A stretch of DNA of 64,000 nucleotides from Isoetes taiwanensis (lineage: Eukaryota > Streptophyta > Lycopodiopsida > Isoetales > Isoetaceae): NCBI GenBank assembly GCA_021234155.1, contig JAJEKV010000002.1, forward strand, positions 20,521,761-20,585,760, written 5' to 3'. The position numbers and the translations under genes were made by a program. Positions within the stretch are counted from its first letter, which is position 1. Every line of letters begins with the position of its first letter. The notes beneath the pieces were generated by a model. That model had not been told where the DNA came from, ran no database searches, and worked only from the letters and a program-made list of their open reading frames with translations. Shown here piece by piece: positions 44,626 to 56,851 of this stretch.

Positions 44626-45580
44626 CCTTCTTTTTCTGCAGATCCAAAGGCAGTTGAGTTGACCGATCATAACTTTGGTCTGGGTCTGCCCCTGATCAAA
44701 ATACCTTAACGCTTTCGGCTCCGTTTGTTTAATTTGTGTCTTTTCAGGACTGTTCCATTGAATGCATCAAACGATTTGCGGGTTGGACTTACAAATACAG
44801 AGGTATTTATTTACTGTCAATTCATGGCCTATGGCAAACTTCATGCTTTCAGAGATTTCAAGACTGTGTTGCTATGCAATGGGTTGTATCAAACTAATGT
44901 TTTAGCATTAAAATTCTGGGCAGATAAGAATATTCTGGCATATTTATTCTTATCAAATACTTGCACAGACTAAAATTTCTGCTTGCAATTCTTTAGGATA
45001 GTTTATCTGCTGAACCATAAAGTTACCCATTATTTCCGCCCGGATACAAAGTGTTTTGTATTCATTTGTGAGGTTTTTTATTAATAGAAAGCTGGAACTT
45101 TAGAATATAACATTCTAATTCATTTGATCCATTCACGTAGATATGCCTTTTCGATGAAGCTGACGAACTCCACGGGATGCACAACCGATGAATCACATAA
45201 ACTTACGTTTGAGGTAATATCAATTGTGACTTTCTTAAAAAGAGACATTACTTTTATCACCTTCTTGAATGGCATGTACAGAATGATGGTCAGAAACATA
45301 CCTTACCAAATTGTTAGGCAATATGTATGATGCCCGCAAGTTATGCACAAGAAAGCCATCAAATAAGATGTTCATTTTGTGGTACCATTCCTTCCAATGT
45401 TCGCCTAGATATATTGGGACCTCTTTGGAACTGATCCCGCTTTAAAACCCACTTCTGCCATGCTTTTGGTCCAAAATTTAGTTTGGAATTCTCGGTCCCT
45501 AGCCAAAACTCCTGCTGATCTCTTGCTACATAAGATGAACTCCTTATGTCAAGAATCGAAGGCATATTTTTAAACTAAAA

Positions 45581-46984
45581 TGATTGAAGAATAGAAATTA
45601 AGTTATATGTATCTATAGGGCTGATATGAAGGTTGCATTTGTTGTATTTCCATGTTGGATCCATGCAGCTATTATTGCGCCCACCATATTTTGATTGTTG
45701 AATAACACAATGCATGGATCCTACAGCCTTCACAGTAATGATAATATGTACACATGACATATAGAGCCAAACTTGCACAAGAGTTGGTACGCGCAGAGCT
45801 TTGAAGTTCCATGCACGTAGCTTCTATTGCAATTTTATGATGGAGATGAGTACAGATTTGATGGTTTCTGCTTGAAAAGTGGGATAAGACAGTGGTTGCA
45901 GTGACAATTTGGTTGACACTGAAAGGAAGAAAGAAGTTTGATGACATAAGATTAAGTGTGTACTTTAATCGCATATAGAGGACATGTATGTTGCAGACAA
46001 ATGGATCTCCTTGCAGGAGGTATATCCACTAAAATGCACAAGGATCAATTTCTAACATATTCATAGATGGTTCCCTTACTCTTCTCAGTGCACATTAATA
46101 TAGTCTTGCTTTCATAAACATTTAAGGCAAGGCATTTCTGATCGTGAGTTCAGGAGCTTCTACAGGTCGATTGGGTCCAAAATAGATAGCTTCTTCCACC
46201 ATTCCTAAGTTCCAGAGTTGACATATTCTTTGCTCTCATGCCATATCTTTGTCCTTCCCAACTTCATTATTTTGAGGAGGCTTGGGACTGTCCTAAAATC
46301 GTTCTAATGGTATGAGATGGATAAATTGTCAAGTTTATGTCGTTTACTTTCTTAAGCAAGTGAAGTCTAAGCTATTTGTTTCTTCCTAAAACCTTGCATA
46401 ATCTCAAATGTGCATTATACTGGGAAAAACTCAATCATCGCCTCCTATGTTGATTAATCATATGCATCATCCTCGACAGGAACGTTGAAAAATTACCAAA
46501 CACGTACCATATCAAATGAAATGGAGGTGCGATCCGAGGTCGACGCCAGTGCAGTGCTTGAGCTCTTCGTCTGCTGAAGTTTATACGTTACGGCAAACAG
46601 CGAAAATTAAATTCCCAAAATTAAATAGGCCTAAATGGTCCCGCCATGGCCAGATCCAAGAAAATCCTCCCGCGCACTTAAAATCTGCCCGCCAAATTAT
46701 CTCTAGGTCATTTGCCACACTGAATTTGAAATTACGGATGTCCATGTCATCGATTCGGCACCAATTTGCTAAGAGCAAAAATGGCTTTCCCGCTCAGAAA
46801 GCACCCCCCAGAAAGCAGATCCAGCACGAAAAGCAGAGCGTCCGGACGGGTGCTTTTGTACCCCAATATCTAACTTAGACCCTTTAGCACGTTCACATGA
46901 AATGAACGAAAGTTCAAGTCCATGATTTTGGTAATAACTCCAATATAATCAACATTGCCATCAATAGGAGTTATGTCCCCCGCA
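45581..46984. other. Nothing coding recognised
   Basis: Sequence right of the duplication (or its continuation, since the left arm runs out at base 1). An ORF at 46516-46878 has no recognised motif. Confidence 0.4.
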
Positions 46985-49900
46985 CTACATTGACTCCTTT
47001 GAAGAAAGGAAGCCAGTATTCCAGAGTCAAAAGTGACACGACCTTTATCAACTTCCTCAATACGAAAGTGTTATCCATATGCCCACATTGAGTAAATCCT
47101 CTTGATGAAGGTAAATCCTCTAGGTCAAAGAAGCTGGTGGGGAAAATCATCTCAAGCATACACAAAGTCTCTACAATTTCAACTTCCATTGCAGGAATGT
47201 CTTCAACGTTAATTTCCTCTGATGCAACCCATCTAGAGAACTTGCCAAGGCTATAAATGATCGTACGTACAGATGGTGTAAGACAGTTTTCGATAGCACA
47301 AGGAAGAAGATGCTGCACCCACACAAATGGGACATTAGTTTGCATGCATAAAAACCAAATGCATAGTATAATAAGATCTAACAATAACCTATAAAAATTT
47401 GTGCCAATCATGTGTCTTCAATCCAGTAATTTTATCCTCCTTTGTAAAAGCCCTTTTTAGAGACGCGCCATAACCCGTAGGCGTGCGCATTGTTTTTATA
47501 ACATTTTTCACTTGCATAAGTTCTTGTTTTTTCAAAACCCATGGGCCTTGTCGAATAAGAGGTGCTTTGCCATCTTTTTCGATGGGCCATAACTCAGACA
47601 TTATTTGTTGTTCCTTGAGATCATACCTTGCATTTAGTGTCTCGCATTCTCCTGTCAAGTGCCTCCACAAAGAATGTGCAACATTCTTGAAAATGTGCAT
47701 TGGATCCAACAAATGTACAATCTTTAGGTCACACCAATATTCTAGTCGATAGAATATTGACAATCTCTTCATTCCCAATGGAGGAGAGTTGGAGGTGTTA
47801 TTGTTCCATTTTTCCAACCAATCTTGAGGAGTTAGTACTCTTGGTTGATTTGTTATGTCATTACCACGAAGAGAATGACCATGTGGCAAATACTTTTGAT
47901 GCCCCTTGTAAACCATTTTTGATAGATGTTTTGAGCTATACGAGGGAACTTGATCACCACATGATGGACAACCACTAGCACCTTTAGTTTGCAAACCTAT
48001 ATGACCCATAAATAAGTATTAATACATCATTAAACCAAAGAGAAATACTAAAATTGATCAAAGTACCCGAGGCTACACTAAACCCAGGATAATCATGGAT
48101 CGTGAAACATAAGATCCCATGAAATGTAAAAACATGGGGTCCCTTCACAATGTCGTACAATTTTTATGCCTTTCCACAATGTCTCTAGCTCCTCAACAAG
48201 AGGTTCCATGTAAACATCCATATTCTTTACTTGATACTTTCCTATTGATAACGAGTGAAAAATATATGAGAAAAATGCATAAAAACATAATGCACTCTAG
48301 AAATATAGTAATGGTGCCCAGCGTTGCTGGGCATAAGTTGGGAACCTATGTGGATGGAAACCTATTTAGCCCAGTCTTCTTTTCATAAATCAATATAATA
48401 GAAACCAAGCCCAGTGCTGCTGAGCTGTAAAAGGTTTTTGTGCATTTAATACCCTTCCCTTTGCTTTTTGCTATATTCTATGTTTCCCCTTTTCCTCATT
48501 ATCCTACACACTTTCCTTTTTCCTTTTCCCTTTGTTATTATTTTTCCTGCACCTTATCTTCCCCCTCCCCTTTTTAGCCCCTTTTACCATCCCCTTCCCT
48601 TCCCCTTTCCCTTTTTCCCTTTCCCTTTCTCTTTCTCTGATAGGCTTTTTCTCTTCCCTCTTCATCGTTTTTCCGCCCTTCCCATTTTTTCCTTTTTTTT
48701 TCCCCTTTCTTTTTTCTTTCCTTTTTTCCATGCCTTTTTTTCTCTCTTTTCCCCACCTTTTCATGTGGCCCTTTTCTTCATTTCCCACCCTCTTCCTCTT
48801 TATCCTGTGCTCTTTTTCCCTTCTCTTTTTCCCATTTCCCTCTCCCCTTTTCCTGGTGCCTTTTTTCCCCTTTTCCGCTTCCCTTTTCTTTTTTCCTTTC
48901 CCTTCCCTTTCCCACCCTTTCGCTTTTCTCCGTGCCCTTTTTCCCTTTCCCTTTCCCTTTCCCTTTCCCTTTCCCTTTCCCTTTCCCTTTCCCTTTCCTC
49001 CTTCTTTTTCATTTTCGCTTTCCCGTTCCCTTTTCTTATGCCTCTTTCCATTTGCATTTTCCACCTTTTTTATGTGCCCCTTTTCCTTTTTTTCCCCATC
49101 CTCCTCCGCCTTTTCCCTCTTCCTCTTTCCCCTTTTCTCCCTTTTTTTTTTCCTTTCCCATGCCCTTTTTCCCTTCCTTTTTTCCCTTTCCTCATCATTT
49201 CCCTCTTCCATTTTGTCTCGTCCCCTTTTTCCCTTCCTCTCTTCCTCTTTTTCCATTCCTTGCTCTCCACCCTTTTCCTCCCTTTCCCACCCTTTTCCTC
49301 TTTCTTTTTTCTCGGTGTCTTTTTATCTTCCTTTTCTCCCTCTCTTTTTTTTCCCCTTTCTCTGTCCCTTTTTCTATGTCATTATTCCCTTTCCTTTTCT
49401 CTTTCCTCACCTTTTTTTCCCTTTCTTTTTTCGATGCCCTATTTTGCTTCCCTTTTTCCTTTCTTCACCCTTTCCATTTTCTCTTTTTTTGCATTCCCTT
49501 TTCGCCTTCCCTTTTGCTCTTTTTCTCGTGCCCTTTTTCTAGGTTCCCTTTTCCCCTTTCCATCTCTCTTTTTCTTTTTCCCTTTCCCTTTCCCTTTTCC
49601 CATGCACTTTGTTCGTCCCCTTCTTCCACCCCATTCCTGTTCAGCTTTTTCCCCACCCTTTTCTCACCCTTTCCCTACTTCCCTTTTCTCGACGCCTTTT
49701 TATCTTCCCCTTTCCCCTCTTTTTTTCTTTTCCCCTTCCCTTTCCCCTTTTCCATGCCATTTTCCCCTTCCCCTCTCCTCTTCTTCACTCTCTCTAACCT
49801 TTTCCCTTTCTTTTTTCGATACTATCTTTTCGCTTCCCTTTTCCTCTTTTCTTCACCATTTTCCTCTTTCCTTTTTTCCCATGCCCTTTCCCCTTCCCTT

Positions 49901-50740
49901 TTGCCCTTTTCCTCGTGCGTTTTTCCAGGTTCCCATTTCCTTCAATCTCTCTTTTTCTTTTTTCCTTTCCCTTCCCCTTTTCGCAAATGCTTTGTTCGTC
50001 CCCCTTTTCCCACCCTTTTCCCTTACCTTTTTCTCCTTTTCCCACCCTTCCCTTTTTCCTTTTCTTTCTCCCTCTATATTTCTATTCTTGTTTTCATTTT
50101 TTCCATGCCATTTTTTCCTTTCTTTGCCTTTTTCCTTTTCCTCTTTTTCCCATGCCCTTTTTCCCTTCCCTTTTCCCTTTTACCCGTGCCTTACCTCCCC
50201 TTTCCTTTTCCTTTCTCCTTAAGAAATCAAATCATGACTAATCACGGTAGTGGAAAGTCGTGCGATAAATCTCAGCCTTCATTTTCAATCAGATAATCTC
50301 AGCCATTTAAATTAGGGCTTGATCCATTCAATACGATATAACATTATAATATAAGATAAGATATTATATTATATCTCAAACATTTAAATACCTGGTACAA
50401 TTAGTGTCAACATCATGTGTCCAGGCTTAGTTGCCATCCAAGGTGGAATGTTGTAGTTAACAACAATAATGGGCCAAACACTATGTGAGGATGACATTGT
50501 ACCAAATGGACAAATACTATCCATCCCAACTGCAAGGCGTATGTTTCTTGGTTCGTCCTTGAAAATTGGCCATTTGTCTTCAATGTGCCTCAAAGCTTCG
50601 CCGTCTGCAGGAATTCTCATGATGCCATCTTTGCTCCTATGCGTGGCATGGAAATCCATAAATGCTGCTAGTGATGGTGACTTAAATATGTGTTGTAGTC
50701 GAGGTATGATTGGCATATGTCTCAACACCTTCTTAGGCAT
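46985..50740 (-). pseudogene. CACTA TNP2-type transposase, broken
   Basis: TNP2 is the DDE transposase of plant CACTA/Spm elements. Minus-strand order: exon 50740-50391 (MPKKVLRHMPIIPRLQ, SKDGIMRIPADGEALRHI, DEPRNIRLAVGMDSICPFG, VWPIIVVNYNIPPWM, ending at CCAG/GTATTT). Next comes SKNMDVYMEPLVEELETLW (48235-48150), followed by a degenerate stretch. Then 48009-47389: GHIGLQTKGASGCPSCG, YKGHQKYLPHGHSLRG, LDPMHIFKNVAHSLWRHLTG and KTHDWHKFL. Finally a DUF4218-like start at 47411-46985: SLGKFSRWVASEEI, VEIVETLCMLEMIFPTSFFD. Frameshifts occur near 48100 and 47400. The 1.8-kb polypyrimidine tract lies in the intron. No TIRs were located. It could be a source of transposase for the CACTA-like units in the arms, but no terminal match shows that. 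Confidence 0.88.
48436..50222 (+). repeat. 1.8-kb polypyrimidine (CCCTTT-rich) tract
   Basis: Almost purely C and T on the plus strand, with isolated ATGCC words. A regular (TTTCCC)n core lies at 48935-49000; the rest is an irregular mixture. On the transposase strand it is polypurine and lies within the probable intron between the VPG and SKNMDVYM exons. It creates open frames of up to 584 codons on the plus strand and Lys/Glu/Arg/Gly frames on the minus strand; none is coding. Such tracts can form triplex or H-DNA. Confidence 0.97.
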
Positions 50741-51110
50741 TAATTGATTTTAGATATATATGTTGCACGCCTACAGTACTCATCTTCTCAATCCAGTAAT
50801 TTCCTTCTGGGCTTTGAGGAGCGACGCCACCAAGATCTTTTGTCCAATATGCATTTGAGGTAAAGAAACTCAATTGGGATTGATAGAACTATTTCGGCAA
50901 CCTTTTTTGTAGAAATTCCATTGTATGGTATAATCTAAACTTTTAGAGGCAAAGCATTTCATAGTTGCGCTTGAACACGCTTGCAAAGTAGGGATCTTGA
51001 GTGAAATACCAATCTCCTTTGAGGGGCAGACAAGTTGCACCAACAAATGAGATGCAAAATGCACCAAGTCTTCAGCTCGTTTAATGTATCTCTTAAGGAC
51101 CATTCACATT
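50741..51110 (-). pseudogene. Possible upstream exons of the TNP2 gene
   Basis: Minus-strand frames hold YWTKDLGGVAPQSPEGNYWI (about 50850-50790) and a 77-codon open stretch (51103-50870). They lie just upstream of the MPKKVLRH exon, so they may be part of the same gene. I cannot match them confidently to TNP2. Confidence 0.3.
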
Positions 51111-53430
51111 CATCTTTTGCTAGTTTATTTGGCATGCTTGGTCACAATAATAAATTATATACATGCACACAACATTTGAATGAGGGGCAAAGGATGCATT
51201 GCTGAAAATTACCATTAGCATTAGCATTATCCCCCTTTTTTTTTTGGTACTTTTGGGCTTCCTGCCCCTATTGTTGTTTGGGTCCCATGGCCAATTTGAT
51301 CTTTGTGGACGTTAAAAAACCTATCTATCTATCTTGTCGCCCATTTTATTATTCTATTATATTAAATTAAACTTTAGCAATCGTCCCTAGGGCGGCTTAC
51401 AACGGTAAGATAAATATGCTTCCAGCGGGTTCTGTTTCATTATCTTGTAAGTTGAGCTATCTAGACTAGGTTTGATACTTCTACATAGCTTTGCATCAAC
51501 ATTTTAGAAGATGTTATGTTAAGACTCTTATTACAATGTTTTTGCCCTAGAGGCAGATTCAGAGACTATATCAGCTTTAATGGAAATAGTGTGGCATGCA
51601 ATGAGATCAGGTTGTGCAGGCTATACGAGCTTCAAGCACGGGGTTTCAGCTGCACTTTTGAAGCAAACTTTGCCTCCTTCATCAGAGATGCATCTAGGGT
51701 GCCTAAGAGATTTAAGCTTTTGTGCATAAAATGTTTGGATCATTTTCTAATAGTAATTGGTGTACTGTTCTATTGTATTGTATCCGTGGATGATACAATT
51801 CAATTCAAGACTCAAGCTAATACTAGGGGAAGAGTTTCTAGAGCATTTATAGTATTGACCATTTGCATATAAAGGCGAATTGTACATAATTTCCAAAAGG
51901 ATGCTTGATCAACCAAGGCGCTTGCAACAAACATGCAAATGTCAATAGTTATATGTTGCAATTTGCCAGAATGGAACTTGGCAGATGTGAGGAGAATAGC
52001 ATTATTGCTGCAACAACAATGAAGGATTGAATAATGTGCCAAAAATAAAGGCATTAGGTTCCTAGAATGCATTATACTGTGGGCTTCTCCTTCGATTACA
52101 GCTAAGAAGGCTTCCACACTAGAAGCATATGAAACCTCTACATTATAGAACAGCACTACTGCTTGAATAATGTTAGTTTAAGAGCACTGCCATTCGGTCT
52201 GATATAGACATCATTGTGGACATGGAATGCAATTTATGTATGATTACAACCCTTAACTCAAAAACCTCAATTATAAAGGCTAGGTTAGGTGATAACAATA
52301 CGAACTAATCTAAGCAAAACATACTCTTCCTTTGGAGGGACTCCACAAGGAATTACAAAAGCATATTACCTCTCATGCAACGAATAATCAACATCGTACC
52401 CATATGGGGGATCTCAAGCTCTCTTGAATGGATATATACAACAGAAGCATATTACCTCCCATGCAAGGAACACTCAGCATCATACCCATATAGGAGGATT
52501 AGAAGCTTTGCCATCTTGTAGCTCAAGGTATACAACCCTTGCTCATTTAGCCCCAGCACATGCATTGAGGCTTAAGTTATTAATTAACTAAATTCAAATT
52601 TTGGTTCCTCAAACAATTTGTAGCCTAGTTCTCATCGCATATGGTAAGGTAGCCAAATATTTACATTGCTCAATGGCATAACGTTTCCGAAATTGCAAAC
52701 CGTATATTTATACCATAAGATTTCCCAATGGTTGAGGCTTGTATTCGTATGGGAAACCGTATTTTGCTGACGGTGGCAACTGAGATTCCGAACCCTAGAA
52801 TATAGGGCGGGCATATCGGAGTTCGAGAGCGCTGGTTGGGCGCAGGTGTTGGCTTCTGCAGGGATGGCGGAGCTCCTGGCGATGTGGCCGCTGATACTTC
52901 TTCATACTTCTTCGCTTCCTATTTGTTTTCTTTCTTCTGCAGATCCAACAGCATAGACGGCAGAGCTTTTCTCAAAATTTAGTTTTACAGATGGATATGG
53001 CGGCAGACGCCTAGTCGCCTCCACGAGACCCATCGCCGCCTTGGCACGGAAAAATTAGGGGAGGGAAGTTCTTGCCACAGCTGCCTGATCCATCCATTGT
53101 CTCCCAGATCTGCAAGAATTGCTTTATCCAGATATGAAGAAGCTTAGTTTTCCATATTTTAGTTTCTGCATGGGTCCAGAAGTCGCTGATGCATGGAGCG
53201 GCTGATGCAGGCTGATGCATGGAGCTTTGGGGTACATTTTTGAACAAATCTTGAGGTTTTTGACGTTTTCCTTCAGAAGCTTCGCAGCTTGTTTCAGAAG
53301 CTTTGCTTCTTGGGTCTGTTCCAAGGTTCTCTGCTTGTTTCTGCCTTTGCATCACTATTTGTCTGCATGGAGCTCTTAGGGAAACGCCCAACTGATTCAA
53401 AGTTTTTTTTGTGCAGGATTTGGGTGGCTT
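51111..53430. other. Nothing recognised
   Basis: AT-rich, short open frames, a T run at 51236-51246. A 142-codon minus-strand frame at 53439-53011 shows internal short repeats but no family. Confidence 0.45.
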
Positions 53431-53433
53431 CTT

Positions 53434-53530
53434 GAGCAAGTGTTCTGCTCATTTTCTCGGCTGGGGCTCATTTTCTGCCAGGTAAGGCATGGGCATTGGA
53501 TATCTGGGGTTCGACTCCCCAGGCTCATCA
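53434..53530 (+). repeat. tRNA-derived (SINE-like) head
   Basis: A perfect tRNA T-arm at 53505-53521: stem TGGGG/CCCCA, loop TTCGACT. It contains the pol III B box GGTTCGACTCC. An A-box-like TGAGCAAGTG lies about 70 bp upstream, and TGAGC (53434) could pair with GCTCA (53523-53527). No D-arm or anticodon arm folds properly, so this is not a tRNA gene. A tRNA-derived SINE or decayed tRNA is likely. Confidence 0.45.
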
Positions 53531-55504
53531 TTCTCTATTTTCAGTGTTTAATGTTTTTGTTTGGCTGCTAATTGTGAAGCATCATATTCTTTCAATGGTT
53601 TAATGAAATGTTAGGGGTAAGTCAAACAGGGTGGGCCCCATCGTTGACCCCATCTTGACTTGCTTTGGAGGGCTCCAAATTCGCCCCATGGCATATGCTG
53701 TGGCATATGCCAGCATCCAATGGCCCAAAATAATTTTAATACACCCCAAACGATAATACACCCCAAAAATTGATAACCCTATTGGATAAAACTAAAAGTG
53801 ACTATATGGTCAAAACGTACAAAAGTTCATGAGTTATTTTTGGAAGATAAAAAAGTTGAATGAAAGTGGATTTTTTGAAAACATTAGCTTTCCATTTTCG
53901 CGCTCAAGGGAGGTTTTCGGCAAACCCTAATCCAATCTTATCTGATTTTTTTTCGTCTCGGGTTTTCCTAAGTTCGGACAGGTGAGGAGCAGCTAGGAAT
54001 CGTCAAAACCTCGAAGGTTTTGTGGCAATAGAATTTCGGATTTTGGCCAGGTAGGTTCTGTCTCTCCTTTTCTTTCTTCCCTCTGTTTTTTTGTCATGCA
54101 TGCATTTCAGCTTTCTTGACGGACGACTTTATTGTGGTAAGAGATTTTTGTCATTTCAGGGCGTTCTTCTTTCAAGAATTCGTTGAAGGTGCTGCTTGAT
54201 TTTTATTTTCTCTATAATCTGTGCATGAATCTCTTCGTAATCATTACCTTCACATTTTGCACTCTGCAGGTACTATGAATCATCAAATGAAACAAACCTA
54301 TTATTCTTAAGTACGAGTTACAGGTGGCAGACTAAGAGGAGAGGTAGATCTGAAACTTTTTTTCTACACGGATTGGATTTTGCCAGAATCATTTATGTCC
54401 TTTCCTATCTTTTCTATCTTGAAGTATGAAAATGCCAGAACTGTGAAAGTGTTTGCTATGTTAAGTTATTGAATCTGCTATGCCACATGCGTATCTATTA
54501 CTCTGACAAATAGAAGAGAAGATACAAGATAAATGGTAGATACATTTTCAAAGAAGTATTTTACCATATTGAAGTTTCTAGAAGATTGAGCTGCAAAATA
54601 TGGTTAAGTTTCGCAATTGTTAATTAATAAAGGCGTTTAATTTTACAATTTCAGGGTTCATAACTGAAGCCGGGTGACAATAGGGATTGAGTCAAGGAAG
54701 CAACTACACCACACTGTTTTTGAAGATGTCACGAACATGGTATTAGATCTGGTTATTTATGAACATGGTATTAGATTATTAAAGCTCGATTCAAAGTCTG
54801 GGGGCCAAATAATGATGCTGTATCATTAGGACTAGAACAGCCTATTCAGCAATTATGCTATTGCATCCATGCCATATCTACATCCAACTCTTCAGTAACC
54901 TACATCAGGCTTAACGCTTATGTAGCTCTCCAACATAAAAGAAAATGTTCCAAGTCATCAAAGTTTCTGATAAACTGCATTATCCAAACTCAATCCTGCC
55001 AATGGAAATAGAATGTAGAGCATTATATTTGAGAGCTTTCTCATAGGACACACGCTGCAGCTGCACAAGCGGCAGCCATTGAGGAGGTGGGTTGGCTGAA
55101 CCTTTATGATGTTTGATGTTCAATATTCTTTTCTCTGTTACGGGTGCTTCCTTTTCTCTTAGGAGACTTAGGTGAATTATATAATGAGAACATGGACAGA
55201 CAGGTTGTCTTGAGTGTAGCAAATCAATATCGTACATTCATAACAGCTAAAAACAGGGAAATCTGATGCCTGTTGGCAATAGATAAGCTTGACCCTACTC
55301 TCGTTGACAGGTCATGTGCATGCATTTCATTGACATTTCACTTTAGTTTTTTAGAAGTTTATTGAGTATTTATATGCAGCCTAATAAATTCATTGAAGAA
55401 TCAAGTAACATAGATGCATTTTGATAATGCTGCTTATGGCATGTGTTGGTGAATGAACTCTATCACTACAAGTTAACCTAACTAGAAAAATTCTTTACCT
55501 GCAG
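53531..55504. other. Nothing coding recognised
   Basis: T-rich plus strand with several GT/AG-like sites, perhaps introns of the ABC-transporter pseudogene. No upstream exon could be identified. Confidence 0.4.
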
Positions 55505-56013
55505 CTTGTTATACCTTATTTGATGGATGTGTCTTTGCTGCCACTACCTTGTCAATTGTTGTTGTATATGGTGCAAATTTGATTTTAAACGGCAAAATGG
55601 CTACTGGTTCATTGACGGCTTTCATCCTTTATAGCCTTATTATAGCCTTACAGGTTTGGTGTGCAATCAAGGTTTTACTTGTCATTAAGTCATGCATTTC
55701 AAAAGTATATGTGCTGAACGTTTTTCTTTTCTAGTTGTCATATCTCAATCATCAATCTCAAGTCTTTATACAACTTCAATGAAGGCAGCAGGCGCCAGGC
55801 CAGCAGGAGGATTTTTCAGCTTCTAGACAGGTATAATCATTGCCGATGACCGGAGATAAATGTCTGCTGAGGTATGCAAATCTTACCTACTCTAGCTAGT
55901 CTCCACATGTTGACTGATTGTAGAATATCTATAGTGATACTTCTCTTGCAGAAATGCAGTTGAAGGAGGTCTGGTTTCCTTATTCTTCACGTCCAAGAGA
56001 TTGGTTTCTTCAG
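55505..56013 (+). pseudogene. ALS1/ABCB27-like half-size ABC transporter exons
   Basis: Half-size ABCB transporters of this group sit in vacuolar membranes; ALS1 is linked to aluminium tolerance. Exon 1 (55505-55653): TTLSIVVVYGANLILNGKM then TGSLTAFILYSLI, the last membrane helices. Exon 2 (55735-55871): SSISSLYTTSMKAAGA, then RRIFQLLDR in a shifted frame. It ends with PMTGDKC before GAG/GTATGC. Exon 3 (55952-56013): QLKEVWFPYSSRPRDWFLQ before GTGAGT, the start of the nucleotide-binding domain. A 5-bp direct duplication (GCCAG, about 55790-55798) causes the frameshift in exon 2. The Walker A exon and everything after it are missing; a minisatellite follows. Confidence 0.82.
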
Positions 56014-56384
56014 GTGAGTTAACATTTCATTTAACTGGAAATGATACACCTTTGTTTTCCATCGTCGAACAATGGCATGGTCTCCATTTCCAAATGCGAA
56101 ACTCAAGCTGCATAATTTATTCTTGTCCTTTTTCGGATCTCCTTCTAAGTTTTCCCTCAAACAAATTTTGAGCTCTTTCCAAACAAGTCTGATCTTATTG
56201 CAGAGAATCAAATTATCCATTTTAAATGTACAATCTATATAGCTTACATAAATTAGATGATTTAGCTTTATTTCTAACACAATTTATTTTATCTCTTTTG
56301 ATCAGCATAATTTGTTTTACCTCTGTTGATCTCTTATATTTGAAAAGTTTAAATTTAATTTGCTTATAGTGATATTTACTTCTT

Positions 56385-56436
56385 TGTGGTGGGTTGAATG
56401 GCAGTATCAGGGTTCAAATCCCTGGTCCCATTTGGG
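56385..56436 (+). repeat. tRNA-like T-arm, second SINE-like fragment
   Basis: Stem CAGGG/CCCTG with loop TTCAAAT at 56408-56424, including B box GGTTCAAATCC. No A box at proper distance. Probably a decayed tRNA-derived sequence. Confidence 0.4.
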
Positions 56437-56457
56437 CTATCTAATATATATTGACAT

Positions 56458-56850
56458 AAGGGCTGACTCTAATTTTGATGATAGGACTGCTCTAAATTCT
56501 GATGCTAGATCTGACTTTATGTTTGACGCAAAATCGACTCAATGTTGACTTTAATTTTGACACAATCTTGATGCTAATGCTGACTCCAACTCTGACGCCA
56601 ATTCTGACTCCAATGCTAATGCCAATTCTGACTCTAATTTTGTGTCTAATTTTGATGCAAATCTGACTCAATATTGACTTTAATTTTGATGCAATATTGA
56701 TGCTAATTCTGACTCTGGCTCTGATGCTAATTCTGACTCCAATGCTGATGCTAATTCTGACTCCAATGCTGATGCCAATTTTGACTCTAGTTCTGTGCCT
56801 AATTTTGATGCAAATTCTGACTCTAATCTTGATGCTAAATTCTGACGTTA
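56458..56850 (+). repeat. 12-bp-periodic minisatellite
   Basis: Repeats of the type TCTGACTCTAATTTTGATGC with a basic 12-bp period and higher-order 24/36-bp arrangement, some 30 units. It reads Asn-Ser-Asp-Ser/Ala-like repeats in one frame, but stops occur, so I do not call it coding. It separates the ABC-transporter pseudogene from LINE copy C. Confidence 0.92.
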
Positions 56851-56851
56851 A

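Larger units (their letters stand above)
38468..45580 (-). repeat. Right arm of large inverted duplication
   Basis: Reverse complement of 1-10027. Similarity starts at GACCTACATC (38468) and still holds at about 45580, where the left copy runs off the window. It lacks the 2,991-bp insertion of the left arm and keeps the uninterrupted target site near 42800. It shares with the left arm the 83-bp tandem duplication, the 63-bp tandem duplication and the GGGGAGGTTTCC clusters, so all of these predate the arm duplication. Confidence 0.93.

Noticed and set aside
45143-45200. CLFDEADELHG reading suggestive of a DEAD-box helicase motif
   Set aside because: The frame stops a few codons later, no other helicase motif is near, and another frame of the same segment ends at a better splice donor.
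38468-45580. Two independent insertions of one transposon in opposite orientation
   Set aside because: The flanks outside the element (1-1760 and 8723-10027) are duplicated too, so the copies arose by segmental duplication.
48468-50222. 584-codon plus-strand open frame (with further frames of up to 454 codons)
   Set aside because: It comes entirely from the C/T-only tract, where stop codons cannot form. All three frames and the reverse strand are open in turn and composition is only Phe, Pro, Ser and Leu.
53434-53530. Functional tRNA gene
   Set aside because: Only the T-arm is well formed; there is no D-arm, anticodon stem or 7-bp acceptor stem at correct spacing.
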